Part shown: positions 7,142 to 12,735 of the stretch, one piece after another
Numbering within the stretch: the stretch's first letter is position 1
How the letters are laid out: every line of letters begins with the position of its first letter
Assembly: GCA_964549475.1 (NCBI GenBank)
Contig: CAZJXH010000095.1
Span: 1-12,735, forward strand
Source: JBBQKF01 sp964549475
GTDB lineage: Bacteria > Bacillota > Clostridia > Saccharofermentanales > UBA5734
Length of the DNA stretch: 12,735 bases
Reading direction: 5' to 3'
The notes under the pieces: generated by a model
Databases searched by the model: none
The model's input: the letters and a program-made list of their open reading frames with translations, nothing else
Told to the model about the DNA's origin: nothing
Translations under genes and position numbers: made by a program

Positions 7142-7309
7142 ATGGTTATGAGCAACCTCATAATGGAAAGATTGAATCCAGGGCTTCGGATAGCATCGAT
7201 AACTCTTGTAGGAGTTATGTCCGACGCCTTTTTTTATAGGAATCACAGACAATCTTTCAAACACCAAAGACTCATTTGCGAAGTTGAATTGAAATTCATC
7301 GGAAGATGA
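7142..7309 (+). CDS. Putative 55-codon leader peptide of an ABC-exporter attenuator
   Basis: A 55-codon ORF starts at ATG 7142 with a good ribosome binding site (AGGAAGAG at 7132-7139, AGGA ending 6 bases before the ATG). It ends at TGA 7307-7309, which overlaps the ATG of the exporter ORF at 7306 (ATGA). The peptide begins MVMSNLIMERLNPGLRIAS; it has no signal peptide or known domain. Codons 14-29 lie in the stem of a strong intrinsic terminator and codons 30-32 (FFY) in its T tract. That is hard to explain unless the ORF is regulatory. In B. subtilis the short bmrB ORF does this job in front of bmrCD, by ribosome-mediated transcription attenuation. Similarity is by architecture and size only; I do not claim sequence homology. 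A chance ORF remains possible. Confidence 0.6.
   Translation: MVMSNLIMERLNPGLRIASITLVGVMSDAFFYRNHRQSFKHQRLICEVELKFIGR
7144..7164 (+). promoter_or_regulatory. Hairpin at the start of the leader ORF
   Basis: TTATGAG at 7146-7152 pairs perfectly with CTCATAA at 7157-7163 around a 4-base CAAC loop, and G7145-T7164 can add a wobble pair. It covers codons 2-8 of the leader ORF. Its arms share short complementarity with the downstream terminator arms, so it could take part in alternative folding. Confidence 0.5.
7182..7235 (+). terminator. Intrinsic terminator inside the leader ORF (attenuator)
   Basis: The basal stem pairs GGC-T-TCGGA (7182-7190) with TCCGA-C-GCC (7220-7228): eight pairs and one T/C mismatch. 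The upper stem pairs ATAACTC (7199-7205) with GAGTTAT (7212-7218) around a 6-base loop, with an 8-base bulge (7191-7198) between the stems on the left. Seven Ts (7229-7235) follow directly. It sits about 275 bases after the ABC-F stop but only 70 bases before the exporter ORF and inside a translated frame. It therefore looks like a conditional terminator for the exporter operon rather than the ABC-F end. Confidence 0.8.
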
Positions 7310-9354
7310 TTCAGGACACAGACATCTTGAAAAAGGTGGAGTGTTTTTTTGCTATACCGGAGGGTATGAAATTGTTTATAAAAAAGAAAAAGCAGCCTCT
7401 TGACGAGGTGCCGGTTGAAATCCCCGGGGATGGGATCCATAGTGAAACAGTATATCAATTTGTTAACAAGCCTTTTCGGTGGTGGTGGACCCTTGCAAAG
7501 CCGGTGCGGGGCAAACTGATTTTCGCAATTCTGCTGACAACGGTTTCCATGTCGATGATTACAATCGGGGCAACCATCTCCGGGTGGTTTGTCGATGATG
7601 TTTACGGCAAGGGAGACCTGTCAAAAATAGGACTCTATTGTACCATTCTTGTCGGCGTTCCGGTAATTCGCAGCATTCTGGGCCTTGGCTCCCGCTATCT
7701 TTATGAAACCTCCTCTCTGAATATTCTGGTACGTTTGAGAGCCGGTCTTTATAAACACCTGCAAACCATGGATGCGCCTTTTTATGACAAAACAAGCATC
7801 GGAGAGCTGATGACAAGAATGACCGGGGACATTGACATGGTTCGTCATTTCTCGTCCTATATCCTGGTGGCAAGCCTGGAGCAATTCTTAATTTTTACCA
7901 TCGGAACATTGTATATCTTTTCAATCAACTGGATTCTGGCGCTGACCGCATTAGCTTTCTCGCCACTGATTGTATGGATTGCAAACCATTTCCGCAAAGA
8001 AGTCCGGCCAATATGGGATCAGGTACGCAAGCAGTTTTCAGCGCTGAACAAGGGTGTACAGCAAAATATCAGTGGAAACAGAGTGGTGAAAGCATTTGTC
8101 CGGGCAGACTACGAGACGGAGAAATTTGAAAAAGAGAATATAGCGTACCACAATATTATCTTAAAAAGCGTATCGGCATGGGCTAAATACATTCCTGCCC
8201 TCGACGGCCTTGCAAATTTTCTGACTATTCCGGTCATTTTGGTAGGTGGAATTCTGGTAATCAAAGGCCAGATGACCCTGGGCGGACTGGTGACGTTTAA
8301 TGGACTGCTGTTTGTAATCAGCAATCCGATGCGGTCTGTGGGCGGCCTTGTGAATGAAGTCCAGCGATTCTCCTCTTCTGCGGATAAAATCATTGAAATA
8401 TTGATTCAAAAACCAGATGTTTCTTCCAAAGACCATGAGATTCATGAACAACCTTTTGAAAATTCGGAATCTGTTGTATTTGACCATGTTTTCTTCCATT
8501 ATTCCGGAAGTAAAGCGTATCCAGGAACGTCACCGGACTGGGAAAGAAAGACTGGCAATCAAAAAACCGATGAGCGGACATGTGTTTTAAAGGATGTTTC
8601 TTTTATTGCAAAAAAGGGCGAGACCATTGGTATTATCGGTGCGACTGGAAGCGGGAAATCCACTCTGGTAAATTTGATCATGAGATTCTATGATGCCACG
8701 CAAGGCCGGATTTTGATTGATGGGAAAAATATCAAAGAATATTCTTTACAGGATCTTCGAAGCCACATCGGGATTGTCATGCAGGAAGTCTTCCTTTTCT
8801 CTGATACTGTAGAAGGGAATATCGCTTATGGGAAAATCAGCGCCTCGCTGCAGGATGCTGACCGGATGGCAACGATTGCACAGGCGAACGGATTTATCGA
8901 AAGAATGACACAAGGGTATGATACCATCGTAGGAGAACGCGGTGTGGGGCTGTCCGGCGGACAGCGGCAGCGAATCGCATTGGCAAGAGCATTATGCATG
9001 AACCCGAGCATATTGATTTTGGATGACACAACCTCTGCGATTGACATGGAAACAGAATTCGAAATTCAGAAAGGACTCGATGAATTTTTTAGCGACCGAA
9101 CGGTTTTTGTCATAGCGCACCGCATATCTTCCGTTCGGAAAGCGGACAAGATCCTTGTTTTTGACCAGGGACAGATTGTAGAAAGTGGAAAACATGAGGA
9201 ATTGATTGAGAAAAAAGGAATCTATTACGATGTCTACATGACTCAGTCCGGGCTATTGTATGACCAAAAATCCGTTGAGCCGCAACGGGAAGACTTCGCC
9301 GACAGCATTGACAGTCAAAACACAAGAGAGGTGGAGGACCATGGCCAGAAATAA
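7306..9354 (+). CDS. Multidrug-type ABC exporter half-transporter, degenerate-site subunit
   Basis: This 682-residue membrane protein joins a six-helix exporter domain (about 55-350) to an ATPase domain (about 385-650). It shows Walker A GATGSGKST (445-453), Q493, LSGGQ (549-553), Walker B ILILD (569-573) and H605. The residue after Walker B is Asp574 instead of the catalytic Glu, the mark of the degenerate site in heterodimeric exporters such as BmrC and TM287. About 25 extra residues (401-425) lie between the A-loop tyrosine (HY, 398-399) and the strand before Walker A. It overlaps the next half-transporter by 14 bases. The substrate is unknown; drugs or lipids are usual for the class. The start is unsettled: ATG 7306 overlaps the leader stop (ATGA), ATG 7366 lies 1 base after GGAGGG (7359-7364), and TTG 7372 has ideal 7-base spacing. 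The outermost is listed. Confidence 0.87.
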   Translation: MIQDTDILKKVECFFAIPEGMKLFIKKKKQPLDEVPVEIPGDGIHSETVYQFVNKPFRWWWTLAKPVRGKLIFAILLTTVSMSMITIGATISGWFVDDVYGKGDLSKIGLYCTILVGVPVIRSILGLGSRYLYETSSLNILVRLRAGLYKHLQTMDAPFYDKTSIGELMTRMTGDIDMVRHFSSYILVASLEQFLIFTIGTLYIFSINWILALTALAFSPLIVWIANHFRKEVRPIWDQVRKQFSALNKGVQQNISGNRVVKAFVRADYETEKFEKENIAYHNIILKSVSAWAKYIPALDGLANFLTIPVILVGGILVIKGQMTLGGLVTFNGLLFVISNPMRSVGGLVNEVQRFSSSADKIIEILIQKPDVSSKDHEIHEQPFENSESVVFDHVFFHYSGSKAYPGTSPDWERKTGNQKTDERTCVLKDVSFIAKKGETIGIIGATGSGKSTLVNLIMRFYDATQGRILIDGKNIKEYSLQDLRSHIGIVMQEVFLFSDTVEGNIAYGKISASLQDADRMATIAQANGFIERMTQGYDTIVGERGVGLSGGQRQRIALARALCMNPSILILDDTTSAIDMETEFEIQKGLDEFFSDRTVFVIAHRISSVRKADKILVFDQGQIVESGKHEELIEKKGIYYDVYMTQSGLLYDQKSVEPQREDFADSIDSQNTREVEDHGQK

Positions 9355-11128
9355 ATTTGACGTGGATGAGGAGCTGGAAACCCCTTTCAACTACTCGCAA
9401 ATCAAACGAATCACAAAATATATGAGACCGTACCTTAAAAAAATATTGTTTGCGCTTTCCATCATGATCATTTCCAGCACATTGAACCTGCTTTCTCCGA
9501 TGATTCTAATGGTGGTCATCAATACCTATATTCCTAATAAAGACATAAACGGGATTATCATGATGTCCGTCATTTTCACAGGAATTGTAATCATCTGTGC
9601 GATATTATTGACAATCCGGGTGAAGATCATCAACAAGGTCGGCCAGGGCATTATCCACGATATCCGGCTGGACATGTTCCGACATTTGCAGAAACTGCCG
9701 TTTTCCTACTTTGATGACCGTCCTCATGGGAAAATTCTGGTTCGTATCGTGAACTATGTAAACAATATCAGTGACCTTCTTTCCAATGGCGTTGTCAATG
9801 TGATTGTTGAATTGATCAGCCTTTTTATCATCGTTGGATATATGCTGCTGATCAGTCCGACTCTGACTTTGTACGCATTAGCGGGGATTCCGGTTCTGGC
9901 CGGCGGAATGTGGCTGATAAAGGGAATGCAGCGGCGTGCGCAGCAAAAATTAAGCCGAAAGATCGCAAACATCAATGCCTATACGCAAGAGAGCCTTATC
10001 GGAATGAAAGTGACGCAAGCGTTCGTACGGGAAGAAGAGAACCGGACGATTTTCCACAAACTGTCGATGGATCATCGCAGCGCCTGGATTCATACGGTGA
10101 TGCTCAATCTTGCTTTATGGCCTTATATTGAAATCGTGACCAACGGGACCATTGCCGTCCTGTATGCGGCGGGCGCCCTTTGGCTGGCTTCTTCTACAGG
10201 ACAGAGGATGGATGTGGGAATCATTGTCGCGTTTGTGGGATACGTTTCACGCTTTTGGGGGCCGATCAATACCCTCTCTTCTTTTTATAATCAAATCCTG
10301 AATTCTGCGGCGTATATTGAAAGAATATTTGAATTTCTGGATGAACCGGTTGTCATTACAGATGAGCCGGATGCAATGGAACTTCCTGTCATCGATGGAA
10401 AAATCGACTTTAAAAATGTGACATTCTGGTATGAAAAAGGGATTCCGGTGCTGGAAAAGGTCTCATTCGAGGTAATGCCCGGCGATTCTATCGCTTTTGT
10501 AGGTCCGACCGGCGCAGGAAAATCGACGATCGTCAACTTGTTATGCCGGTTTTACGATATACAGGGAGGAACGATTCATATCGATGGAATGGATATCAAG
10601 AAAGCGACCTTGGATTCCTTGAGAAAACAAATGGGAATCATGCTGCAGGATCCGTTCCTCTTTCCCGGCACGATTATGGAAAACATCCGGTACGGCCGGC
10701 TGGATGCGACGGATGAAGAATGCATCGATGCGGCAAAAGCCGTCTGTGCGCACGAATTTATCATGAAATTCCCGGAAGGGTATCAGACAATTATTAATGA
10801 GCAGGGCGCCGGTGTTTCTGCAGGAGAGAAACAGCTCCTGGCTTTTGCCAGAGCGCTGCTGTCAGACCCGAGAATTCTGATTCTGGATGAAGCGACGGCA
10901 AGCATTGATACCCAGACAGAAAAAGCCCTTCAAAAAGGGCTGGACAATTTATTGAAAGGGAGAACCTCTTTTATCATCGCCCATCGTTTATCCACCATAA
11001 GGAGCGTAACGAAAATCATGTACATCGACGAAAAATCCATTCTCGAAAGCGGATCCCATGACGAATTGATTGCACAGAAGGGAAAGTACTACGAACTGTA
11101 TCAGAGCCAGTTCAACGCTTTTAAATAA
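9341..11128 (+). CDS. Multidrug-type ABC exporter half-transporter, catalytic-site subunit
   Basis: This 595-residue partner of the upstream half-transporter has a membrane domain (about 30-325, with helices near 35-60, 72-92, 153-190 and 262-300) and an ATPase domain (about 350-595). It has Walker A GPTGAGKST (388-396), Q436, ILILDEATASID with the normal catalytic Glu517, and H548. Its signature is VSAGE (492-496) instead of LSGGQ. In a head-to-tail dimer this signature faces the Walker A/B of the first subunit, whose Glu is also replaced. Both deviations thus fall in the same, degenerate site, while the other site is fully canonical, which strongly supports a BmrCD/TM287-288-like heterodimer. 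ATG 9341 is chosen for the GAGGTGGAGG purine run at 9328-9337; an in-frame ATG at 9260 would overlap the first gene by 95 bases and lacks such a site. Confidence 0.9.
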   Translation: MARNKFDVDEELETPFNYSQIKRITKYMRPYLKKILFALSIMIISSTLNLLSPMILMVVINTYIPNKDINGIIMMSVIFTGIVIICAILLTIRVKIINKVGQGIIHDIRLDMFRHLQKLPFSYFDDRPHGKILVRIVNYVNNISDLLSNGVVNVIVELISLFIIVGYMLLISPTLTLYALAGIPVLAGGMWLIKGMQRRAQQKLSRKIANINAYTQESLIGMKVTQAFVREEENRTIFHKLSMDHRSAWIHTVMLNLALWPYIEIVTNGTIAVLYAAGALWLASSTGQRMDVGIIVAFVGYVSRFWGPINTLSSFYNQILNSAAYIERIFEFLDEPVVITDEPDAMELPVIDGKIDFKNVTFWYEKGIPVLEKVSFEVMPGDSIAFVGPTGAGKSTIVNLLCRFYDIQGGTIHIDGMDIKKATLDSLRKQMGIMLQDPFLFPGTIMENIRYGRLDATDEECIDAAKAVCAHEFIMKFPEGYQTIINEQGAGVSAGEKQLLAFARALLSDPRILILDEATASIDTQTEKALQKGLDNLLKGRTSFIIAHRLSTIRSVTKIMYIDEKSILESGSHDELIAQKGKYYELYQSQFNAFK

Positions 11129-11170
11129 CAATTTTCCACTAAAAGCAATCGGAGAAAAAGGGTCCTGCAA

Positions 11171-12460
11171 TCACCGGGGAAAGAAATCGGCGGATAAAAC
11201 GGCACTTTTTATTGTTTTGTTTTTTATGAGCGATTGAAGAGCCGCGAATTTTGGAGCATAATCACCAATCAAGATCCCGCCTGTTAATATGTTGTCTTTG
11301 AAAACGAGCTTTAAATAAGAATCGGTATCGGGAATGGTGTTTCGTAAAATTTCAATACGTTCTCCTTCTGAAAGGATTCCGTCTCCGGAGACCACAATTC
11401 GTGTTCCCATCGTGTTAAGAATATAAGGACTATTCTCGATCTGATAAGCAGCATTCCCGCCTGCCGCATTCGTGCCGGCGATCTGGCCTTGCAAGGCTGC
11501 GACGGACCATTGACCGGACCATTGATTCTGGAAAGAGGCGACATCCCCTGCAGCAAACAGATGATCCGAAATCTTCATTAATGCTGGGGGATTCGTAGTC
11601 TCCGCTGTGTTTACAGAGCTCGTCGTGCTGGTTGAATCAGCTGCCGATTGATTTAAAAGTGTCTTTACCTGCATTTTTTCATTAACCGGAATATATCGGT
11701 CCATGAAAATACCGCTGCCGCTGCAGATGCCGGTGTTTGGCCTTACGCCGACCGATACAACAACAATGTCCGCCTTAAGAACTTTTCCGTCTGCCAGGAC
11801 AAGTTCCTCTATATGCCCGTCGCCGCGAAATTCGCTGATACTTTGTCCGGTTATGACGGATATTCCAAGATTTTCTACTCTTTTCGTAAAAACGGCAGAT
11901 CCCTCCTCATCCAGCTGTTTCGGAAGCAGTCGGGGCGCCCCTTCGACCAATGTGACGGGAATGTTCAGCTGATGGATACAATAAGCGGTTTCAAGCCCGA
12001 GCAACCCTCCGCCGATGACCACTGCATGACGGCATTTCTTCAACTCCTCGTTTATGGGTGTAATATTCCGGATATCCCATAATGTATGGATCCCGGGCCG
12101 GTCCTTTCCGATAAAAGGCGGCATGAAAGAGGTGCTTCCACTCGCCAGGATCAGAGAATCAAACGGGAATTCCTCTTTGTTTGTATAGACAATCCTGGAT
12201 TCATCGCTGATTGACAGGACCGGATGGGAAAGAAGCAAAGAAATTCCATTTTCGGGATACCATGACAGCGGATGAATATAAAAGCTCTCGTAAGGCGTGT
12301 CTTTTCCGATCATCTCACATAGGCGAAGGCGGTAGAAAGGCGGGTCGGATTCCTGGCTCAAAATCGTTATCTTTGCAAGAGAATCTTGTTTCCTGGCGGC
12401 CTTTGCAGCGGAAAGCCCGGCGATTCCGCTCCCGATGATCACAATGTTACGTGGTTTCAT
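11171..12460 (-). CDS. FAD/NAD(P)H-dependent oxidoreductase (rubredoxin reductase/NirB-like)
   Basis: This 429-residue cytoplasmic flavoprotein belongs to the pyridine nucleotide-disulfide oxidoreductase superfamily. It has the FAD-binding GSGIAG (10-15), an LILASGS strand (103-109), the NAD(P)H-binding GGGLLG (150-155) and the second FAD motif AAGDV (303-307). No CxxC redox pair is seen in the N-terminal domain, so it is not a dithiol reductase. PPFYRLRLCEMI and the C-terminal GGILIGD resemble NADH:rubredoxin reductases, NADH oxidases and the N-terminal domain of NirB. The electron acceptor is unknown. Residues 265-297, just before AAGDV, form a Ser/Thr/Asn/Ala-rich insertion absent from typical members. 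The start is ATG 12460, with GGAGT six or so bases upstream; an upstream in-frame ATG (12565) has no such site and would add an unrelated 35 residues. It is convergent with the exporter operon. Confidence 0.82.
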   Translation of the reverse strand: MKPRNIVIIGSGIAGLSAAKAARKQDSLAKITILSQESDPPFYRLRLCEMIGKDTPYESFYIHPLSWYPENGISLLLSHPVLSISDESRIVYTNKEEFPFDSLILASGSTSFMPPFIGKDRPGIHTLWDIRNITPINEELKKCRHAVVIGGGLLGLETAYCIHQLNIPVTLVEGAPRLLPKQLDEEGSAVFTKRVENLGISVITGQSISEFRGDGHIEELVLADGKVLKADIVVVSVGVRPNTGICSGSGIFMDRYIPVNEKMQVKTLLNQSAADSTSTTSSVNTAETTNPPALMKISDHLFAAGDVASFQNQWSGQWSVAALQGQIAGTNAAGGNAAYQIENSPYILNTMGTRIVVSGDGILSEGERIEILRNTIPDTDSYLKLVFKDNILTGGILIGDYAPKFAALQSLIKNKTIKSAVLSADFFPR

Positions 12461-12490
12461 TTTGTACTCCAATTCGCAATAGGAATCGTA

Positions 12491-12519
12491 ATTATAGCAA
12501 TAAGAACGTTTATTATGTA
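12491..12519 (-). promoter_or_regulatory. Candidate promoter of the oxidoreductase gene
   Basis: A perfect TATAAT lies on the minus strand at 12496-12491, about 30 bases before the ATG and upstream of the ribosome binding site. With 17-base spacing the -35 (TACATA, 12519-12514) matches only 3 of 6 positions. The surroundings are very AT-rich, so other -10 choices exist (for example CATAAT a little upstream). Confidence 0.4.
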
Positions 12520-12598
12520 TTGTACTATAAACAGGATTAAAGTTCCAGATGAAACCAGGGAACAATCACTTGCGAAAAGAAATAGAATAGGAACAGAG

Positions 12599-12654
12599 GT
12601 GGAACATGGGGACGGTTTGGGCTGACCCCATTTTAGTGGAACATGGGGACGGTT
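12599..12654. repeat. Two 19-bp direct repeats with palindromic core (REP/RAYT-like)
   Basis: The 19-base sequence GTGGAACATGGGGACGGTT occurs at 12599-12617 and again, identically, at 12636-12654 (37-base period). Between them CCCCAT (12626-12631) can pair with the ATGGGG of either copy, so alternative stems are possible. The second copy runs into GTTCTTTTT, giving a small GAAC/GTTC stem followed by Ts. Repeats of this kind (GGAACATGGGGACGG) recall the multi-copy repeats that flank IS200-like/RAYT transposases in clostridia; this link is from memory of the pattern, and no transposase is visible in the window. Confidence 0.7.
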
Positions 12655-12692
12655 CTTTTTGTAAGCGATTGTCCTAGGATGGTTGAATGAAA

Positions 12693-12726
12693 AAGTAAAT
12701 TCCACTGGGAAGTAAATTCCGGTATG
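12693..12726 (+). repeat. Imperfect 17-bp tandem repeat at the window edge
   Basis: AAGTAAATTCC occurs at 12693-12703 and 12710-12720. With 17-base units (12693-12709 and 12710-12726), 13 of 17 positions agree. An 8-base palindrome TCCTAGGA lies just upstream (12672-12679). An AAGGAG motif at 12727-12732 could be the ribosome binding site of a gene beyond the window. Otherwise 12461-12735 shows no coding region I can support. Confidence 0.5.
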
Positions 12727-12735
12727 AAGGAGAAA

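Noticed and set aside
7243..7458. 71-residue antisense ORF over the leader end and the exporter start
   Set aside because: It has no ribosome binding site and no recognisable product, and overlaps two better-supported frames. It is treated as a shadow.
9260..9340. Upstream start (ATG 9260) for the second exporter subunit
   Set aside because: It would overlap the first gene by 95 bases and has no ribosome binding site. The extra 27 residues look like out-of-frame sequence, while ATG 9341 has a strong purine-rich site.
11129..11170. Bidirectional terminator between the exporter and the oxidoreductase gene
   Set aside because: The 42-base convergent gap has no stem longer than a few pairs, and I could not build a hairpin plus T-tract in either direction.
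12458..12705. Possible minus-strand small gene and extended N-terminus upstream of the oxidoreductase
   Set aside because: The frames cross the REP-like repeats and the AT-rich promoter, have no ribosome binding site and give no recognisable protein. The ATG at 12460 has a good ribosome binding site and starts directly at the FAD-binding fold.
1..12735. CRISPR arrays or toxin-antitoxin/defence modules
   Set aside because: No regularly spaced repeats with unique spacers were found, and no gene matches known nuclease, toxin or antitoxin families. The only repeats are the short ones listed.

Overview
The window looks like a chromosomal segment from a low- to mid-GC Gram-positive anaerobe, probably a clostridial (Peptococcaceae-like) Firmicute. 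This rests on the WalR/WalK-type two-component pair, strong AGGAGG-type ribosome binding sites, frequent GTG/TTG starts, a YycJ/WalJ hydrolase and heterodimeric multidrug ABC half-transporters. The genus is not determined from the sequence.

Layout. (i) 1-95: the 3' end of a 5S rRNA gene and its intrinsic terminator, so the window starts at the end of an rRNA operon. (ii) 120-5224: a wal-type cell-wall regulation cluster on the + strand: walR (response regulator), a walK-like kinase with an unexplained C-terminal extension, murA (first committed step of peptidoglycan synthesis), walJ/yycJ (metallo-beta-lactamase-fold hydrolase) and rlmH (23S rRNA pseudouridine methyltransferase). The usual walH, walI and htrA genes are absent and murA sits in the walHI position. 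(iii) 5361-6908: an ABC-F ATPase of the YkpA/YbiT type. (iv) 6909-11128: a 397-base non-annotated stretch, then two ABC exporter half-transporters overlapping by 14 bases. The two have complementary non-canonical ATP-site residues and so probably form a heterodimer with one degenerate ATP site (BmrCD/TM287-288 type). (v) 12460-11171, minus strand: an FAD/NAD(P)H oxidoreductase of the rubredoxin-reductase/NirB-like class with a Ser/Thr/Asn-rich insertion. (vi) 12461-12735: the oxidoreductase promoter region and a cluster of short repeats resembling REP/RAYT-type repeats.

The most interesting signal is in the stretch before the exporter. A 55-codon ORF (7142-7309) with a good ribosome binding site runs through a strong intrinsic terminator (7182-7235, seven Ts) and ends in an ATGA overlap with the first exporter ORF. 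A promoter-like pair lies upstream. This is the architecture of a ribosome-monitored transcription attenuator, as known for the B. subtilis bmrB leader of bmrCD. Short segments in the leader are mutually complementary in a way that would allow alternative folds. A plausible inference is that translation inhibition in the leader prevents termination and switches on drug export.

The wal cluster probably couples envelope stress sensing to cell-wall precursor synthesis. rlmH, the ABC-F protein and the attenuated exporter add ribosome-related functions next to it.
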